A stretch of 64,000 bases of DNA from Pezicula radicicola (GCA_003008705.1 PDUO01000010.1:620001-684000), one strand, 5' to 3'. Counted from the stretch's first letter, positions 49,672 through 61,297 are shown. Notes: generated from the sequence alone by a model not told the origin. Program-made: numbers and translations.

Positions 49672-49711
49672 ATGGCAACCTTGGTCCGGGCATCATGTTG
49701 TTTATCATTGA
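49652..49711 (+). other. possible upstream ORF overlapping the hydrolase-phosphatase start
   Basis: An ATG directly after the predicted leader intron opens a 19-codon frame that overlaps the main ATG (49672) in a different frame. If the leader is spliced as predicted, ribosomes would meet this ATG first, which would lower translation of the main frame. Confidence 0.4.
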
Positions 49712-51890
49712 TATCTCTATGCTTCGTTCCTACCGCCGTTGCAATTATCCCAGATAGTAACAGTCTCTGGCGAATCTCGACTTCAGCTCCAAGCAAACTG
49801 CTATCACAGGCTCAGTCTCTCCTACCGAATATCCGACAGCTCTTTCTGCAAGTCTCGCAAGGCAAGTTCAGATACTGGGGACCAGTTCTTGGGATAGCCA
49901 TGGTTTTATGCGGCCTCCTACCTGGGTACCGTTATGCAGTACGGAGCAGAAGCCAGTCAGCAGAGCCTTTAAACTCGGGCGATGGAGTGGTTAGGAAGAG
50001 CGTTGATTCCAATGGTAAGAATCATGGCAATTACTCAGCTTGTGTTACTGAAGTCATCAATGATCTAAATTAACTTGGTATATAGACAACACCAAAGACG
50101 ACGATCCAGGACTCCTGAAGAAACATTCCGAATTTCTATCATATACTACTACCCAATTCGCTTACCCTTCTCTTCGAATTTTCTTCCGCAGACATCCTCA
50201 AGCCGAAAAGCTACCTACACAGCCCGCGCCATTACCATTGCTTGTTTTCATACATGGCTTAGGAGGATCGGTCGCGCAATTCAACCCATTGTTGACGAGT
50301 CTTTGCAACTTAGCATCGTGTCTAGCGGTTGATCTTCCCGGATGTGGACTTTCTTCCTTCGAGCCACAGTCCTGGGATGCATATACAAGCGAGGCGCTTG
50401 TCGAGTTACTCGACACAATTATCGAAGACTACAGAGAGAAAGAAGCCGGCCAAGGAGTCGTTCTAATTGGCCATAGTATGGGCGGCTGTCTTGCTGCTCT
50501 CCTTGCATCCAAATCTTCTCCGCGGAAGAGCCAATTATCCGAGCATGTAGTAGGCTTAGTGGCTATCTGCCCGAAAGCTGATCCTCCTAACAAGGAACAG
50601 GCCGCTATGTTCAGGAAGCTTCTCATGATTCCTGGCCCAATTTTTAATCTCTGGCGGCGTTGGGATCGCCGAGGTGGTCCAGAGAGTGCTAGCGTGCATC
50701 GCTTCGTTGGCAAGGACGCAGACGAGACCACAAAGAGACTTCAGGAGGGCTTCAACAACCAGAGCAAGACTCCAGTATGGAGACGAATGGCTCTCGGAAG
50801 TTTGCCTGATTATACAACGGGCGAAGCAAAGGGAGGACTTCCGGGCAGAAAAGTGTGGGCTGGCCTCGAGGTTCCAGTATTTCTGGTCGCTGGTGAAGCA
50901 GATCACATCACTAATCCCGCTGAACTTGAGAAGATTGCAGATTTCCTAGGGAAGTCTCACCCAGTCCAGATAGAGCTTGACGAGAAGAGTGAGCCAATCA
51001 TCGACGCTGCAGCTCCGGTCGATACGTCTGTTCAGCGAGCTCCCGAGAATCCAGCCACGAGAAAGACTAAGCAGATTAGCGAGGATGGTTTTTCTGAAGA
51101 TGACCAAAACCAAACAGAATACCAGCATTCAGACCCCTCAACACCGAACGAAGAATTGTCTACCATACCACCTCAACCTACCAAACCACGTGCAGTCCTG
51201 AAGACCACAATTCTTCCCCCGCCAGCAAACCACGCACTCCTCTATACCCCAGCAACCGTCCGTACTTTGGCCGGCCTCATATCAGACTTTCTGCAAACTC
51301 AAGTCTCCCAGCGTCTCTCACTTGGCTGGCAACTCCAGTTCCTCTCAACTTCTGGGAAATGGGATGTTAAAAATCTCGCTAAGTGGCAAGCCGTCGCCCC
51401 AGTATCCGAGCCCATTGCCGGCGTCTTCCGTGCAATGAAGACGCTGCGTGAGGTAGATAGGACACACTGCCCCGAAGTTTTCGTACGCGACTGGGCAAAT
51501 CAAATCCATGATATTGTAGACATTAGCCATGAATCTCCGGTCTATGACCCTCAAGGTCTCGAAAAAGGTGGCATTCGATACCATAAATTCCCCACCGTTT
51601 CCAAGATTCCTCCAACAGGAGCAGAAGTAACAAGCTTCATTGCAACAATCGACCGAATACGAGAGGAGAGAGCAGGAGAGGATGGATACATTGGCGTTCA
51701 CTGCCATTATGGATTCAACCGCACTGGCTACTTCATCGTTTGCTACTTAGTAGAGAGATGTGGATTCAGTGTCCAGGGCGCCATTGATGAATTTGCCAAG
51801 CGGAGACCCAAGGGAATTAAGCATATCCATTTCACGGACGCTTTGTGGGTTAGGTATTGCCCTGGCCTGAAGATGGCGCCTACCATGTAA
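49672..51890 (+). CDS. fusion of alpha/beta hydrolase and capping-enzyme-type cysteine phosphatase
   Basis: Two exons, 49672-50014 and 50086-51890, give 715 aa. The N-terminus MATLVRASCCLSLISLC looks like a signal peptide or anchor, and a second hydrophobic segment follows at about 64-82 (PVLGIAMVLCGLLPGYRYAV), so membrane attachment is likely. The alpha/beta hydrolase part (about 165-500) has the oxyanion motif FIHGLGG near 168, nucleophile elbow GHSMGG near 243, an acid in VAGEADHITNP near 383 and a His in NHALLY near 495. A low-complexity insert (about 405-470) lies before that His. The C-terminal part (about 560-710) has the cysteine phosphatase loop VHCHYGFNRTGY near 650 (CX5R). Its flanks resemble the RNA 5'-triphosphatase domain of animal capping enzymes. 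Substrates of both domains are unknown. Confidence 0.88.
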
Positions 51891-52668
51891 TATAAGCTTG
51901 TCTTGGCGAAGGAGTTTTGGGGTTAGGAGATTCGATAAGGACTGGGTGGACTTAGGCTGGAGTTAGATATAGATATGGAGGGAGTGGATTCTTAGCCACT
52001 GCTATGACCGGAATCGGGATATTAATAAGCGACTCGTCCATCGAGTCTTTAGTTGTATGTATCTTAATCAAGGTCAATACTCATCATGCCCTTTAGCCTG
52101 AGATGTTCAATGTTATCGCCTAGTGACTAAAGATTACAATTGTCTCTGAGCTAACTATACTGAGGGCTTATTTGGTTACAATACCTATTTCTAGCCTCTT
52201 ATTACTAGAGTAACTAATATATGGATATGAGAAGATGTTCTACGGAGTGTCATCATCGCCGCGTAACTACATTTGGAATAACGCACCAGGTTTGGATAGG
52301 TCACTTGAGAATCTAAATAAGATCCTGAAGCTTGAACAGGTCGCTAAACTCAGAGCAATGTAACGTCTATGTACTCTGCAGATCGGAATATTTTCTTTTA
52401 GACAATATATAACAGGCTTGCAGTGACAGTCCGAAGAGAAGATGAAAGTAATATTTCCTAAAAGAAAGAAATCCACTTGAAATAATCTAAACCTCATATT
52501 GTTAATGTTATGACGTCGGCATCAAGAAATATCTTGGCAACGGTTCTCTCCGAGTGCTGGAACCTCGCGCAAACATCAATATTTATTCTACCAAACTACC
52601 CTCTTCACGACCCCAATTACCTGCCCAGCACACATCAATTGAGTCGCAGATATCTAACCATATCTACA
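51891..52668. other. intergenic, promoter of NDUFAF3
   Basis: Holds the 3' end of the hydrolase-phosphatase gene and the NDUFAF3 promoter. A TGACGTC at 52511-52517 fits the core of ATF/CREB sites. An in-frame ATG overlaps it at 52510 and would extend the next protein by 53 residues. Confidence 0.55.
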
Positions 52669-53616
52669 ATGCCGCCACTTCGACCTTCTCCAACTCTTCT
52701 CCGATCCAATATCCCCGATCTCATCTCCACGCTCCCAATACCCTCAAAAGCCTGCCACCATGCCACCCGATTCCACACCCACGCCCACCCATCCACATCT
52801 CCCTCCATTCTATCAAGTTCTCTCACCCATAAAAACCAGACCCCAAAATCTCGACCTTACACATCCCAATCATTATCCTCTAACCGTCCTAACCGTCAAA
52901 CCCGCCCACCACGACCCAATATCCAAACCCACACCCGGGCACAACCACCACAAACCCACGACCGTGGACCCCGCTCAGAAGAAGACACACAAACTGATTT
53001 CGGCTCTTTAAATGTATTAGGAAATACACCTGCGCCTTCTACGGCTATTGATGCTTGTTCTTGGGATGGATTTCATTTGAACAATGGGGTTAAGGTTGCT
53101 GGGTCTGGTGTTGTGCTTGTTGCTGGGGAGAGTTTTGCTTGGAGACCTTGGGAGGCTGTGGGTTTACAAGGTGGGATTAATGGGAGTTTGAATATGGTTA
53201 ATGGGAAGGGTCAGTGGGAGGTTGGGGATGGTGCTTGGGGTTTACTTGGGTTGGTTTGGCCGAAACCTGGTTTGTGTTTTTTCTTCTTTTTCCTCCTCTC
53301 TCTTCTTAGCACGTTTTTATTTGATGTGTTTTTCTGTTTGGATTCCTTTGCTAATTTGTGATTTTTCTAAACAGATCTATTGATCTTGGGTTTAGGTAAG
53401 GAGATGAGACCTATTAGTCCGAAAACTCGAAAGTATATCAATTCCTTAGGGATTCGTATTGAGATTTCGGACACGAGGAATGCGGCTGCTCAGTTTAATC
53501 TACTGGCTACGGAACGAGGTGTTGGTACTGTGGCTGCGGCTTTGATTCCTTTGGGATGGAGGGAGGGTGTGGGGATTCGGACAAGTAGTGATGCTGAGCC
53601 GCTGCCGCTACATTGA
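52669..53616 (+). CDS. complex I assembly factor NDUFAF3-like (DUF498/MTH938 fold)
   Basis: Mitochondrial factor for building NADH dehydrogenase (complex I). Exons 52669-53269 and 53375-53616 give 280 aa. The intron has GTTTGT as donor and an AACAG acceptor and restores VWPKPDLLILGLGKEMRP. The DUF498 domain covers about residues 120-265, with ACSWDGFHLNNGVKVAGSG, ISPKTRKYINSLGIRIEI and RNAAAQFNLLATERG. The first 110 residues are rich in Ser, Pro, His and Arg and nearly free of acids. MPPLRPSPTLLRSNIPDLI is a plausible start of a mitochondrial presequence, which is why I prefer 52669 over the in-frame ATG at 52510 (333 aa, with acidic residues near the front). Protein level 5' data would decide. 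Confidence 0.87.
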
Positions 53617-53969
53617 GCGTGTAGTTTCGGACTGGGTTGATGAGGAAGAACCGCTAGAGACGTTATGTTGACTTTGCGCAAAATATCCTTTCTGTGCAAG
53701 CAGTGTCATTTGATATTAGCTCAGATAATGAGCCTATCGAGTCTGTTCGAGATGTTCACAATGGCCCAAAGAGGATCTCAATGATGAACATCTCTTAAAG
53801 CTAGAACTGTATTAGCATGTAGCATCTTCGCTCTGCGGTCTTAGTAGTGGGACTGACGGAGGCGGCAGCACTGCAGACCTACGCTTGCGACTAGAATATC
53901 ACCATTCAGGTATGTAAATTATTAGTGTATTCGTATCAATCATACAAATCATCAGTCATCCATCATTTA
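53617..53969. other. intergenic between convergent genes
   Basis: 353 bases of 3' sequence shared by NDUFAF3 (+) and the transporter gene (-). Nothing specific seen. Confidence 0.6.
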
Positions 53970-55467
53970 TCAATACATGTACTCCCACAAATAATCCTGA
54001 CGAACACCACTCCAGACCAAAAGCAACATAATACCACCCAACAAAAACACCGCCCAAAGAGCCCAAATCCCAATTTTCCTCACCAAACTCCTTCTTGGGG
54101 GGCTTCCTGCACCTTCTGACGGAGATCCTTCCCAAATCAATTTCCTTCCATAAGCGTAATAAGTCATGATGCCTTCGTAGCCAACACCGTAGTAGACAAG
54201 TCCGGCAAGAGCGATACCGTAGCCTATAATTTGGAGACCGCTGACAATGGTTCCCCAGATTAGGACTGAGGCTACTACTAAGAGGATATTTTTGAGGACT
54301 CCACAGAGTGTCATTACTAGGCCAGAGGTTTTGCCGATCTGTAAAATATTAGTATGGTCATTCTAATGAAGGAAATGAGGGTCAAAAACTTACGAGGAAG
54401 ACGGAAGAAACATTCAAGAAGAAAACCACCACAGCGTTAATCAATAACGTAAATGCTCCCACCCTCCACAAATCCTCCATCTTGAAAAGATGTAGTTCCG
54501 TAACGGCAGCTACCATGAAATTCATGACTGCACATACTGGTGCATAGTAATAAAGCGATACAAGCGGATCCATATTTTGACCACCACTTTCCTCGGAGAG
54601 TAATACCTGAATCATAACCAGGCGAATAGCTTCAAATACAATACCACCGGCCTGATAAAAGAAACCAATCCATTTAAAATCAATCTCTCCGTAAGAAGCC
54701 AATGCCACCCCGAAAACTATCAGTAACACATTCAAGAAGACTTTTAGTTTTGGAGAGGTGGTTCGGAAGGCCCAGGATGTTAGTAATACTGCTACTGGCG
54801 CAGAGGCTTTTAACATTTGGATGAATGCTACGGAGAGGTAGAGGTAGACTTGGTTGCTGCAGACTAGGGAGAGGGAATAGAGTATTCCGATGGGTATTAT
54901 GGCCCGAAGGTAGATTCGTCCTGTCATTCTTATGGTTTTGCGACTGTCGAGGAGGTGGGTTGTTTTGGCTAGGATTTGGGTTATGAGGGTTGAGCTATAG
55001 GGGGTGGTTAGTTTTGGGTGATTTTTTTTTAACATTGGGGTAAGGAGGCTTACAAGGCGAGGTGCCAACATGTTAATATTGCTGGATAATCTGGTAGTTT
55101 GGTTCATGTTAGAGAGTGTCTTTTTTGGTATAATCAAAGGTAGGAAGGAATAGTGAGTAGTGTAAAAAGAGGGGAGCACAAGAGAAGCGTGACTTGACGT
55201 ACGAAATCCGAGGTTATCCAATAGGTACTTGTTGAAGAGGATGACAACTGAACTCAAGGCAATCCAACTCCTACAGCATCACGATATCAGTATTGGGAGC
55301 CGTAATCGTGTGTGCAGAATCGGCAGTTGGCTCAAATGCCGAAGCCATCCCAACATCCCATTGCAACTTCCCCCTATCCTGGAACAGAAGATTTCAACAT
55401 ACACGACGTAGATTGCTGGATGAACAGCAGCCTTGCGAAGACTCTGCGTCTCAAAGGTAGGTAACAT
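53970..55467 (-). CDS. drug/metabolite transporter, triose-phosphate transporter family
   Basis: Membrane protein of the TPT/nucleotide-sugar branch; the substrate is unknown. Five exons on the minus strand, 55467-55403, 55270-55203, 55090-55054 (37 bases), 54994-54394 and 54338-53970, give 379 aa. All phases fit, and the family N-terminal segments are rebuilt exon by exon: HPAIYVVSWIALSSVVILFN, GFHYPAILTCWHLAFSTLIT, then RIYLRAIIPIGILYSLSLVC. About ten membrane segments are visible, ending with SVFLIGKTSGLVMTLCGVLK and GYGIALAGLVYYGVGYEG. A last hydrophobic segment (IGIWALWAVFLLGGIMLLLV) near the C-terminus is unusual for the family. A single unspliced reading of 54382-55257 looks like a 291-codon ORF but would include two introns as protein. 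Confidence 0.9.
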
Positions 55468-56692
55468 CTTCAACCTCCTCTCGAATCCGATTTGTACAGG
55501 TGGTGTAGAGGGCGAGAAAGATCAGAAGAAGTATTTATTTACATGAAGTTGTCGATAAGGATAAGAAATTAAAGTCTAAAGAAGCATCTGATGTGTTGCT
55601 AGGATTTATGCGAGTTACGATGGAAGCGGAGACCTTCAGGAGGTCCGCCTGACTGGGACAGCCTCTCTACAGCCTCTTCCTTCCCTTTCTTTCTTCTTCC
55701 ATCACTACCCTTCTTACACCAAAACTCCAATACCCTCAGGTCGACGAGCCAACCAACTAGGTTGCCGGTTGTATTTTGGCACCGCTCACCGCTGAAGATG
55801 CGAAAGCTGAAAGTCGACATCCGTGCCCCGTACTTCCGTACATCGTAAATGCTACTCAGCTCTGCGCCTTGGAACTCAGCCTTGCGATGATGATGCTGTG
55901 AAGTACTTTCGTACAAGTACTTCGCCCTGTGGTGATGCATTCTTCTGGTACACCTGGTAACACTGACAAAATAGTTTGATGCGATTCATGTACTCTGCGA
56001 CTTTGGAAAAGACGATGACGTTGGATCTGATGTGGCCTTCTTCATCCTAAGCATTAGCTGAACTTAATTCCGCGCGAAACACGATTACCTTCGTAGTTCA
56101 AGGTAGATCCCTAGTCTATCAAGTGACAGTACATAGGTAACTAACTGGTATCAATATTGAGCATAGTATTTATTATTGCCGTTGTACTGAAATGTTCTAC
56201 TTTCCTGGTCCTGCCAGTTTTCGCCGCTATGAAGAAAGGAAATTGCTCAATAGCTAGTGACTATGAATCTGGATGAAATATTCAAATTCTGCTATACTAA
56301 GGTGCCTACCTGGGTCTTTGCTAAATCAGGAATCCCCATATCTTTGCAAACTTGCAAAGAATATATATATATATATTATTGCCTGAATTGAGTGCCTTGG
56401 GTGACAGATTATCAAGCAAGTGCTCAGACAGTCATAGTTGAATCATCGACACGCATCTGACCAAAAAAGTTGCAAGAAGTCCCTTGATTGCTGGCCATGA
56501 GCTAGCCTGTTCTCATGAAGGAGCGAATGCTTTTAGTGTCTGTCCGCCTCTAAACTATTTTTCCACCAGACGAATTTGCTTTTGGACTGACTTCCTTCCA
56601 CTGTTGTTATATAGCACACAAGATCCTCCTCGAAGTAACCAGTCACTCAAGTTTCGAATCTCGTAAAAACCTCTCTACAAACTCGCTTCATC
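55468..56692. other. intergenic, divergent promoters
   Basis: Between the transporter gene (-) and the 2EXR gene (+). A short TA run occurs at 56361-56376. No gene seen; the ORF at 55599-55940 (minus) has no family. Confidence 0.6.
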
Positions 56693-57559
56693 ATGTCATC
56701 ATCCACGGTCGATAACCAAACGTTTACAAAATTCCTAAAACTACCTCCAGAAATACAGCGTATGATTTGGAAATTCGCAATCACGCCGCGGGTACACCAC
56801 TTCTGGTCTAATCGATGCACTCGCACTGTTCAAGGAAGATTGATCAATTCAGGGAGTAAACTAATGAGGGAACGAAGGAACGATCAAAAGGAGCACTCAT
56901 ATACCAACCTAAAGAAAGTCAGCTTCGATTCGAGCCAAATTTTCTACCAACAATGTCTCCAACTACCACCTTTAACGAGCAAAACGGTTATGAAGTCTCG
57001 ACAAGATCCATTCTGTGATACTACTATCGATATTTTATCCTTTGATCTGAAGAACGAGGTGTTGTATCCTCGGGAGAATCCTAGAGAACGGCGGACTATC
57101 CCCTGGCTAGCAAACAAGATTCCCAAAGTTGCCAAGAAACTTAAGAGACTTGCGCTTCATTATAATGATTCGGGTATTATGTTGCTCAATTCCAATGCGC
57201 CGGTAAGGTTAGGGATGGAAATTCTAGGGGATCTGGCAGAAAATTTCCCTGCCTTGGAAGAGTTGATTATCGTTTTCAGCGAATACGTCCCGCAGAACCA
57301 GGACTACCTCCTTCAACCTCAGGACCATCTTCCTCAAAAGGCAACTGATTACTTACCATCGATTTGGGGACACGAGGACAAGGATTGGAAGAGTGGTAAG
57401 GATTTCGAAGACGCCATGAAGAAGTTGAAGGAGGGAAAGTATCCTGATTGGAAGAGGCCGACTATGCGGTTTGTATGCTTTAGTGCTCCTGTGTTCGAAA
57501 TGTTGGCTACGTATGAAAGGTTACCTACGTATAATGAGTACGTTGAGTATACTGTTTGA
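56693..57559 (+). CDS. 2EXR-domain protein
   Basis: Single exon, 288 aa. The N-terminal signature FLKLPPEIQRMIWKFAI (about residues 14-30) is the 2EXR/F-box-like opening common in large lineage-specific families of filamentous ascomycetes, notably Leotiomycetes. The middle has the usual second part with CDTTIDILSFDLKNEVLYP and VAKKLKRLALHYND. A tandem-like PQNQDYLLQPQDHLPQ stretch occurs near 202-217. No function is established for the family. It lies 90 bases from a decayed transposon, and a broken relative sits on the far side of that transposon. Confidence 0.85.
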   Translation: MSSSTVDNQTFTKFLKLPPEIQRMIWKFAITPRVHHFWSNRCTRTVQGRLINSGSKLMRERRNDQKEHSYTNLKKVSFDSSQIFYQQCLQLPPLTSKTVMKSRQDPFCDTTIDILSFDLKNEVLYPRENPRERRTIPWLANKIPKVAKKLKRLALHYNDSGIMLLNSNAPVRLGMEILGDLAENFPALEELIIVFSEYVPQNQDYLLQPQDHLPQKATDYLPSIWGHEDKDWKSGKDFEDAMKKLKEGKYPDWKRPTMRFVCFSAPVFEMLATYERLPTYNEYVEYTV

Positions 57560-57651
57560 GAGGGAAATTAATCAAAAGTGGATATTGAAATCTGGTAGAC
57601 AGAAATGAAATGCGGAGGGTAAATGATAGGAAGGTAGTATGCGCCCTACCA

Positions 57652-59653
57652 CTATCCCATAGCCCGCCAAAGCGCTAAACCCCTGTAATTGCATCACGTG
57701 ATTCAACCCCATCAAAACTTAACAATACCATGAGTTTCATATACTTTTCTTAATAAAACCACCAATATACCTTTAAAAGATATAAAACCAGACTCTACAG
57801 ATCCAGGAACCTTGCGCCCTAATTTACCACTAGCTATAGAGATTGGAACCGAATTTAAGCCTATGTATTGCCTGAATTTCGACAAGAAAATCAACCTCCC
57901 TCCTTATATTACTTCAGTAGACGTATTCGCTATCTGGAGCCTCTTTTTCCCTACTAAGTAGTTGCAGAAGATAGTCGAGAACATAAACAACTATAAGCTC
58001 CGAGAGTAGAGTAGCCGGCCTCGAAATAGGGGTACGCGGAAGTAGATTCCAATGACCTTAGAAGAGTTATATATATTTCTTGGAATATGGATATATATAG
58101 GTTTATATATTGAGAATGAGATCCTAGACTATTGGTCTTATTCAGAAGTAATACCACAGTATACTATAGTTCAGAATACTATAGGGAAAGGTCGTTGGGA
58201 AGATATAAGTACTCGGATCTATATTTCAGAGCCTAATACACCTGATGTTTTTGGGATGGTAATATATAACTTATAGCTCTAATTAATAGCTTACTAACTT
58301 CTTTTTTACTATAGGTAGAACCTCTAAATACTTATATAATATCAACTACTATACAACTATAGATACCGGGCCGGGATATTACAGTAGATGAGGCTATAGT
58401 ACGATTCGAGGGTAGATCGAAAGACACTCTTATTATACCAAAGAAACTAATACCAGAAGGTTATAAGATATAGTATATAGCCCAGGAAGGTTATATACTC
58501 TGTTGGTACTGGTATAAGAAGGGTTCTAAAGCTGGAAGAGGTCCACAAGGGGTAAAGCCTCCAAAACAACTTAAGATAAATAAGATAGCTGTAGTAGTAC
58601 TATACTTGATTTTACAACTCCCAGAGGCCTAGTCTACCTATTATATATACCTAGATAATCTTTTTATAAATATAAAGCTTCTATATATACTCAGAGATTA
58701 TAATATTGGAGTAATAGGTACTTACCGAGGAGGCTCTGGTATTTTAAAGGATTTTATTGAAAAGAAGAAGAAGGATACAAGAAAAGATACTATCCCCTGG
58801 AATACCCTTTAGGTAGTACCTTCTGAAGATAATGAAGTTAATTATATAGCCTGGAAAGATAATACTCTTGTCCTATTTTAGTCTATAATTGATAATGGAA
58901 AGGGAATAGTTATAACTGTCCGTAAGTACCCTTCTGAAACTTTATTAGCTATAAAGACTTCGAGAGTTCCTTTTGGAGATTAGCCTATAAAAGAATTGGA
59001 GTACCCAGAGTTCGACTACCTATATAATTATAATATAGGCTATATAGATAGGGTAGACCAATTAAGATCCTATAACGCTGGTAATAGGTAGATTAGGAAG
59101 GGAGGTTGGTATACTATATAGTACTTCTTATTCAATATAGTACTAGTTAACTCCTATCTTCTTTCCTTCTATTCAAAGGTTGATAATAGCCTTAAATTTA
59201 CCTCTCAAAAGGACTTTAGAATAGCCTTATATATGGCTCTATTTATAAAGGTTACTTAGTAACCTAGGAAACGTAAATCATATCCAATTAGGCCTATATT
59301 TATAGAGCTAAATCAGCTCCATTGTATTGAGGCTTTTGGAAGTAAGAGAGATTGTTATACTTGTAAGGAAAGGGGTGTTCGGAGGGTACCTAAACAGACT
59401 CTAGTTTTAGGGGAGATTTTAGGTAATTCAAGAGGAAAACTACGCCTAAAAGCTACAAGATTTAGTTGTAAGGTATACCAAGCCCCCCTTTGCTAGAATG
59501 GAGATTGTTTTGAGTGGTACCATAGAGAAAGGGAGCTATAATAGATGTTGAAAGCCCATTTTCTACCTGAATTCAGTGATATATACGATCTGATTGGCTA
59601 ATAAACCCATGTTACTTAAGCGAGTTCTGGCGCTTTGGCGGGCTATGGGATAG
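57652..59653 (+). mobile_element. piggyBac-type DNA transposon relic with 24-base terminal inverted repeats
   Basis: A perfect 24-base inverted repeat, CTATCCCATAGCCCGCCAAA followed by GCGC, stands at 57652-57675 and, reversed, at 59630-59653. The outer 11 bases are themselves an imperfect palindrome. The 2.0 kb between them is strongly AT-rich and carries a broken transposase of the piggyBac (DDE_Tnp_1_7) type. I do not see a clear target-site duplication, and the usual TTAA is not at either end, so the borders could be slightly off or the flanks mutated. The element can no longer make its own transposase. Confidence 0.85.
57990..59575 (+). pseudogene. decayed piggyBac-type transposase
   Basis: In one main frame a long protein relic is readable with many stops. 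Recognisable parts are LEELYIFLGIWIYIGL near 58060, YLDNLF near 58650 (the Asp of the catalytic triad region), GYIDRVDQLRSYN near 59040, and a Cys-rich tail with CYTCKERGV and NGDCFEWYH between 59350 and 59525. A probable intron ends at about 58315 (CTAAC branch site, TATAG). Several internal stops are TAG where Gln (CAG) would fit the family, which matches C-to-T change on the coding strand in a CA context, the usual RIP direction. No functional protein is expected. Confidence 0.82.
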
Positions 59654-60469
59654 ATATTAGGCCTCGGAATGTCTACATGAGTGAGAAGAAAAAGGAAAAT
59701 AAATCTATGTTAGAAGTTTTCATGTGCTTTATAAATTTTTACTATATCTAGATGATAGAAATATACTGCGTTTGTACTTTTATAGCTCACCTATCTATTT
59801 GACTCGAGGTGTAAATACTTTGCTTCCCTATGTTACGCTAATGCTATATCTTAGGCAGACCTAGTTAAGAAGAAACCAAAGGTGAAACTGTGTTGAGCTG
59901 TGATCCGTTTAGTTCTGCGTCTCTGCGTTGCTTACCTATGTTGCTTTAAGATATTTATGTTAACTGGATGCTTCAAATGCTAATTTAAGATACTTTATGT
60001 TTCATGGTTAATGTTTTAAATTTAGAACGACATTACTGTAAAACATGACGCAAGGGAGTAGTAGTAGTGCTCTTGTAAGATTACATGTGTGTATTCTTAG
60101 TTGTAGGTAGCTCACCTTCTCTTGTTTCAATTTAGGAACTTTATGTACAGTAGTAATTTTCTAAACCCTCTAAGATATTACTAAAAGGCCTTTTGAGTTG
60201 TGTTAAATGTTCATGTGAAATGCTCCTCCTTATAACTAGACCAATGTCGACACTGTTGCTCTGTAGTTAAGGTACAGCTTACAAAATTCCATTTTCTACC
60301 CATACTCAATATGCTTCAAGCTGTTTCCTCTCAAAGGCCTTTTAAATAATGAGATATGCTTCTATAGAAACAACTGCTGTTTAAGCACCAGTCAAACGGC
60401 CGAGATAAGTTGGGCTTAGAGGCCTTGATTTGGAACTTTGGAATATTCCATTCTTTATCAAAGTTCCTT
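59654..60469. other. intergenic between transposon relic and 2EXR pseudogene
   Basis: AT-rich, no open frames of note. It may be the old 3' flank of the 2EXR pseudogene or further repeat debris. Confidence 0.55.
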
Positions 60470-61297
60470 CTATTCTTTTGCAATAAGGTTTAGCAAATTG
60501 AGGAGTGTGCATACTCGAATACCTTCGTCAGTTGTTACGTTTCCCGGAAGATAGTTGATTCCAATTGTAAATCTGCAGCGGCAGATTGGAACATCAGCTC
60601 GGTCAAATGCTTTGTAGAGAGCATTGACTTTGGGGTCTGAAATTCCGGTATGGTCTTGTTGGTCGAAGTAGAAGACTAAGGTTACAGTCTTTAGTGACCG
60701 AAGCCACTCAACATTTCCATGCCACAAGATGATTCTACCATACGCGAATGAAGCCTTTTGGTGAAATTCAAGGCTAGATGTTGAACCTTGTTGAACATGC
60801 CATCTGGAACTTGAAGGTTAAATATCGGCCGAAGTCGTTGGCAAAGTGGAGGAAGAGCATGTCTGTGTCCGGGTTGCACACAACTTCGCCTTCCTTATTC
60901 TGTTCCTCATTAAAGCCAAATCGATATGCACTCTTAGCATAACTCCTTGATTCGCGACAGACGTGGAGAATAACGGGACTGGAGATAGGAAAATAAGTAG
61001 ATTGCCTCCAGACGACGATCCTTGTAACCGTCCCCTTTGCTCCACACCCTTTGATTTTAACGTTAACGATCCGACCCCAGGAATTACCTAAAGCCTTCCA
61101 AATCAAATTTCGGATCTCTCATAAAGACTGCTTCCAGGACGAATCCTCTTGGGTTTCACAACCGCAATTCTGGTTCGGCTATTTGTTATAGCAGGCCTTG
61201 AAGCTATTAGTGCCTTGGATATCCTGTTGGAAGTTCGCATACGCAAGGCATCACCTCGAGTGCGTCTTTTTTGGGAGAGTTCGTTTTTCTTTGCCAT
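60470..61297 (-). pseudogene. frameshifted 2EXR-family gene
   Basis: A 2EXR-type protein is spread over four overlapping frames on the minus strand: 61297-61103, 61106-60774, 60879-60691 and 60727-60470. The signature EIRNLIWKALGN begins just where frame 1 ends; a duplicated GA near 61110 accounts for the first shift. The second break is near 60815 (FGRYL in one frame, NLQVPDGMFNKVQHLALNF in the next), and the third near 60740 (then LWHGNVEWLRSLKTVTLVFY). No splice signals lie at these points, so introns do not explain them. The 5' part is basic (KKNELSQKRRTRGDALRMR). The relative at 56693 is intact. Confidence 0.75.

Noticed and set aside
52510..52668. Upstream in-frame start for NDUFAF3
   Set aside because: The added 53 residues include acidic residues and do not look like a mitochondrial presequence; the ATG overlaps a TGACGTC promoter-type motif. 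Kept as an alternative only.
54382..55257. Single 291-codon transporter ORF
   Set aside because: It reads through two introns; splicing restores the conserved membrane segments precisely.
57712..58157. Minus-strand ORFs of 60-67 codons inside the transposon
   Set aside because: They are shadows of the AT-rich transposase relic.
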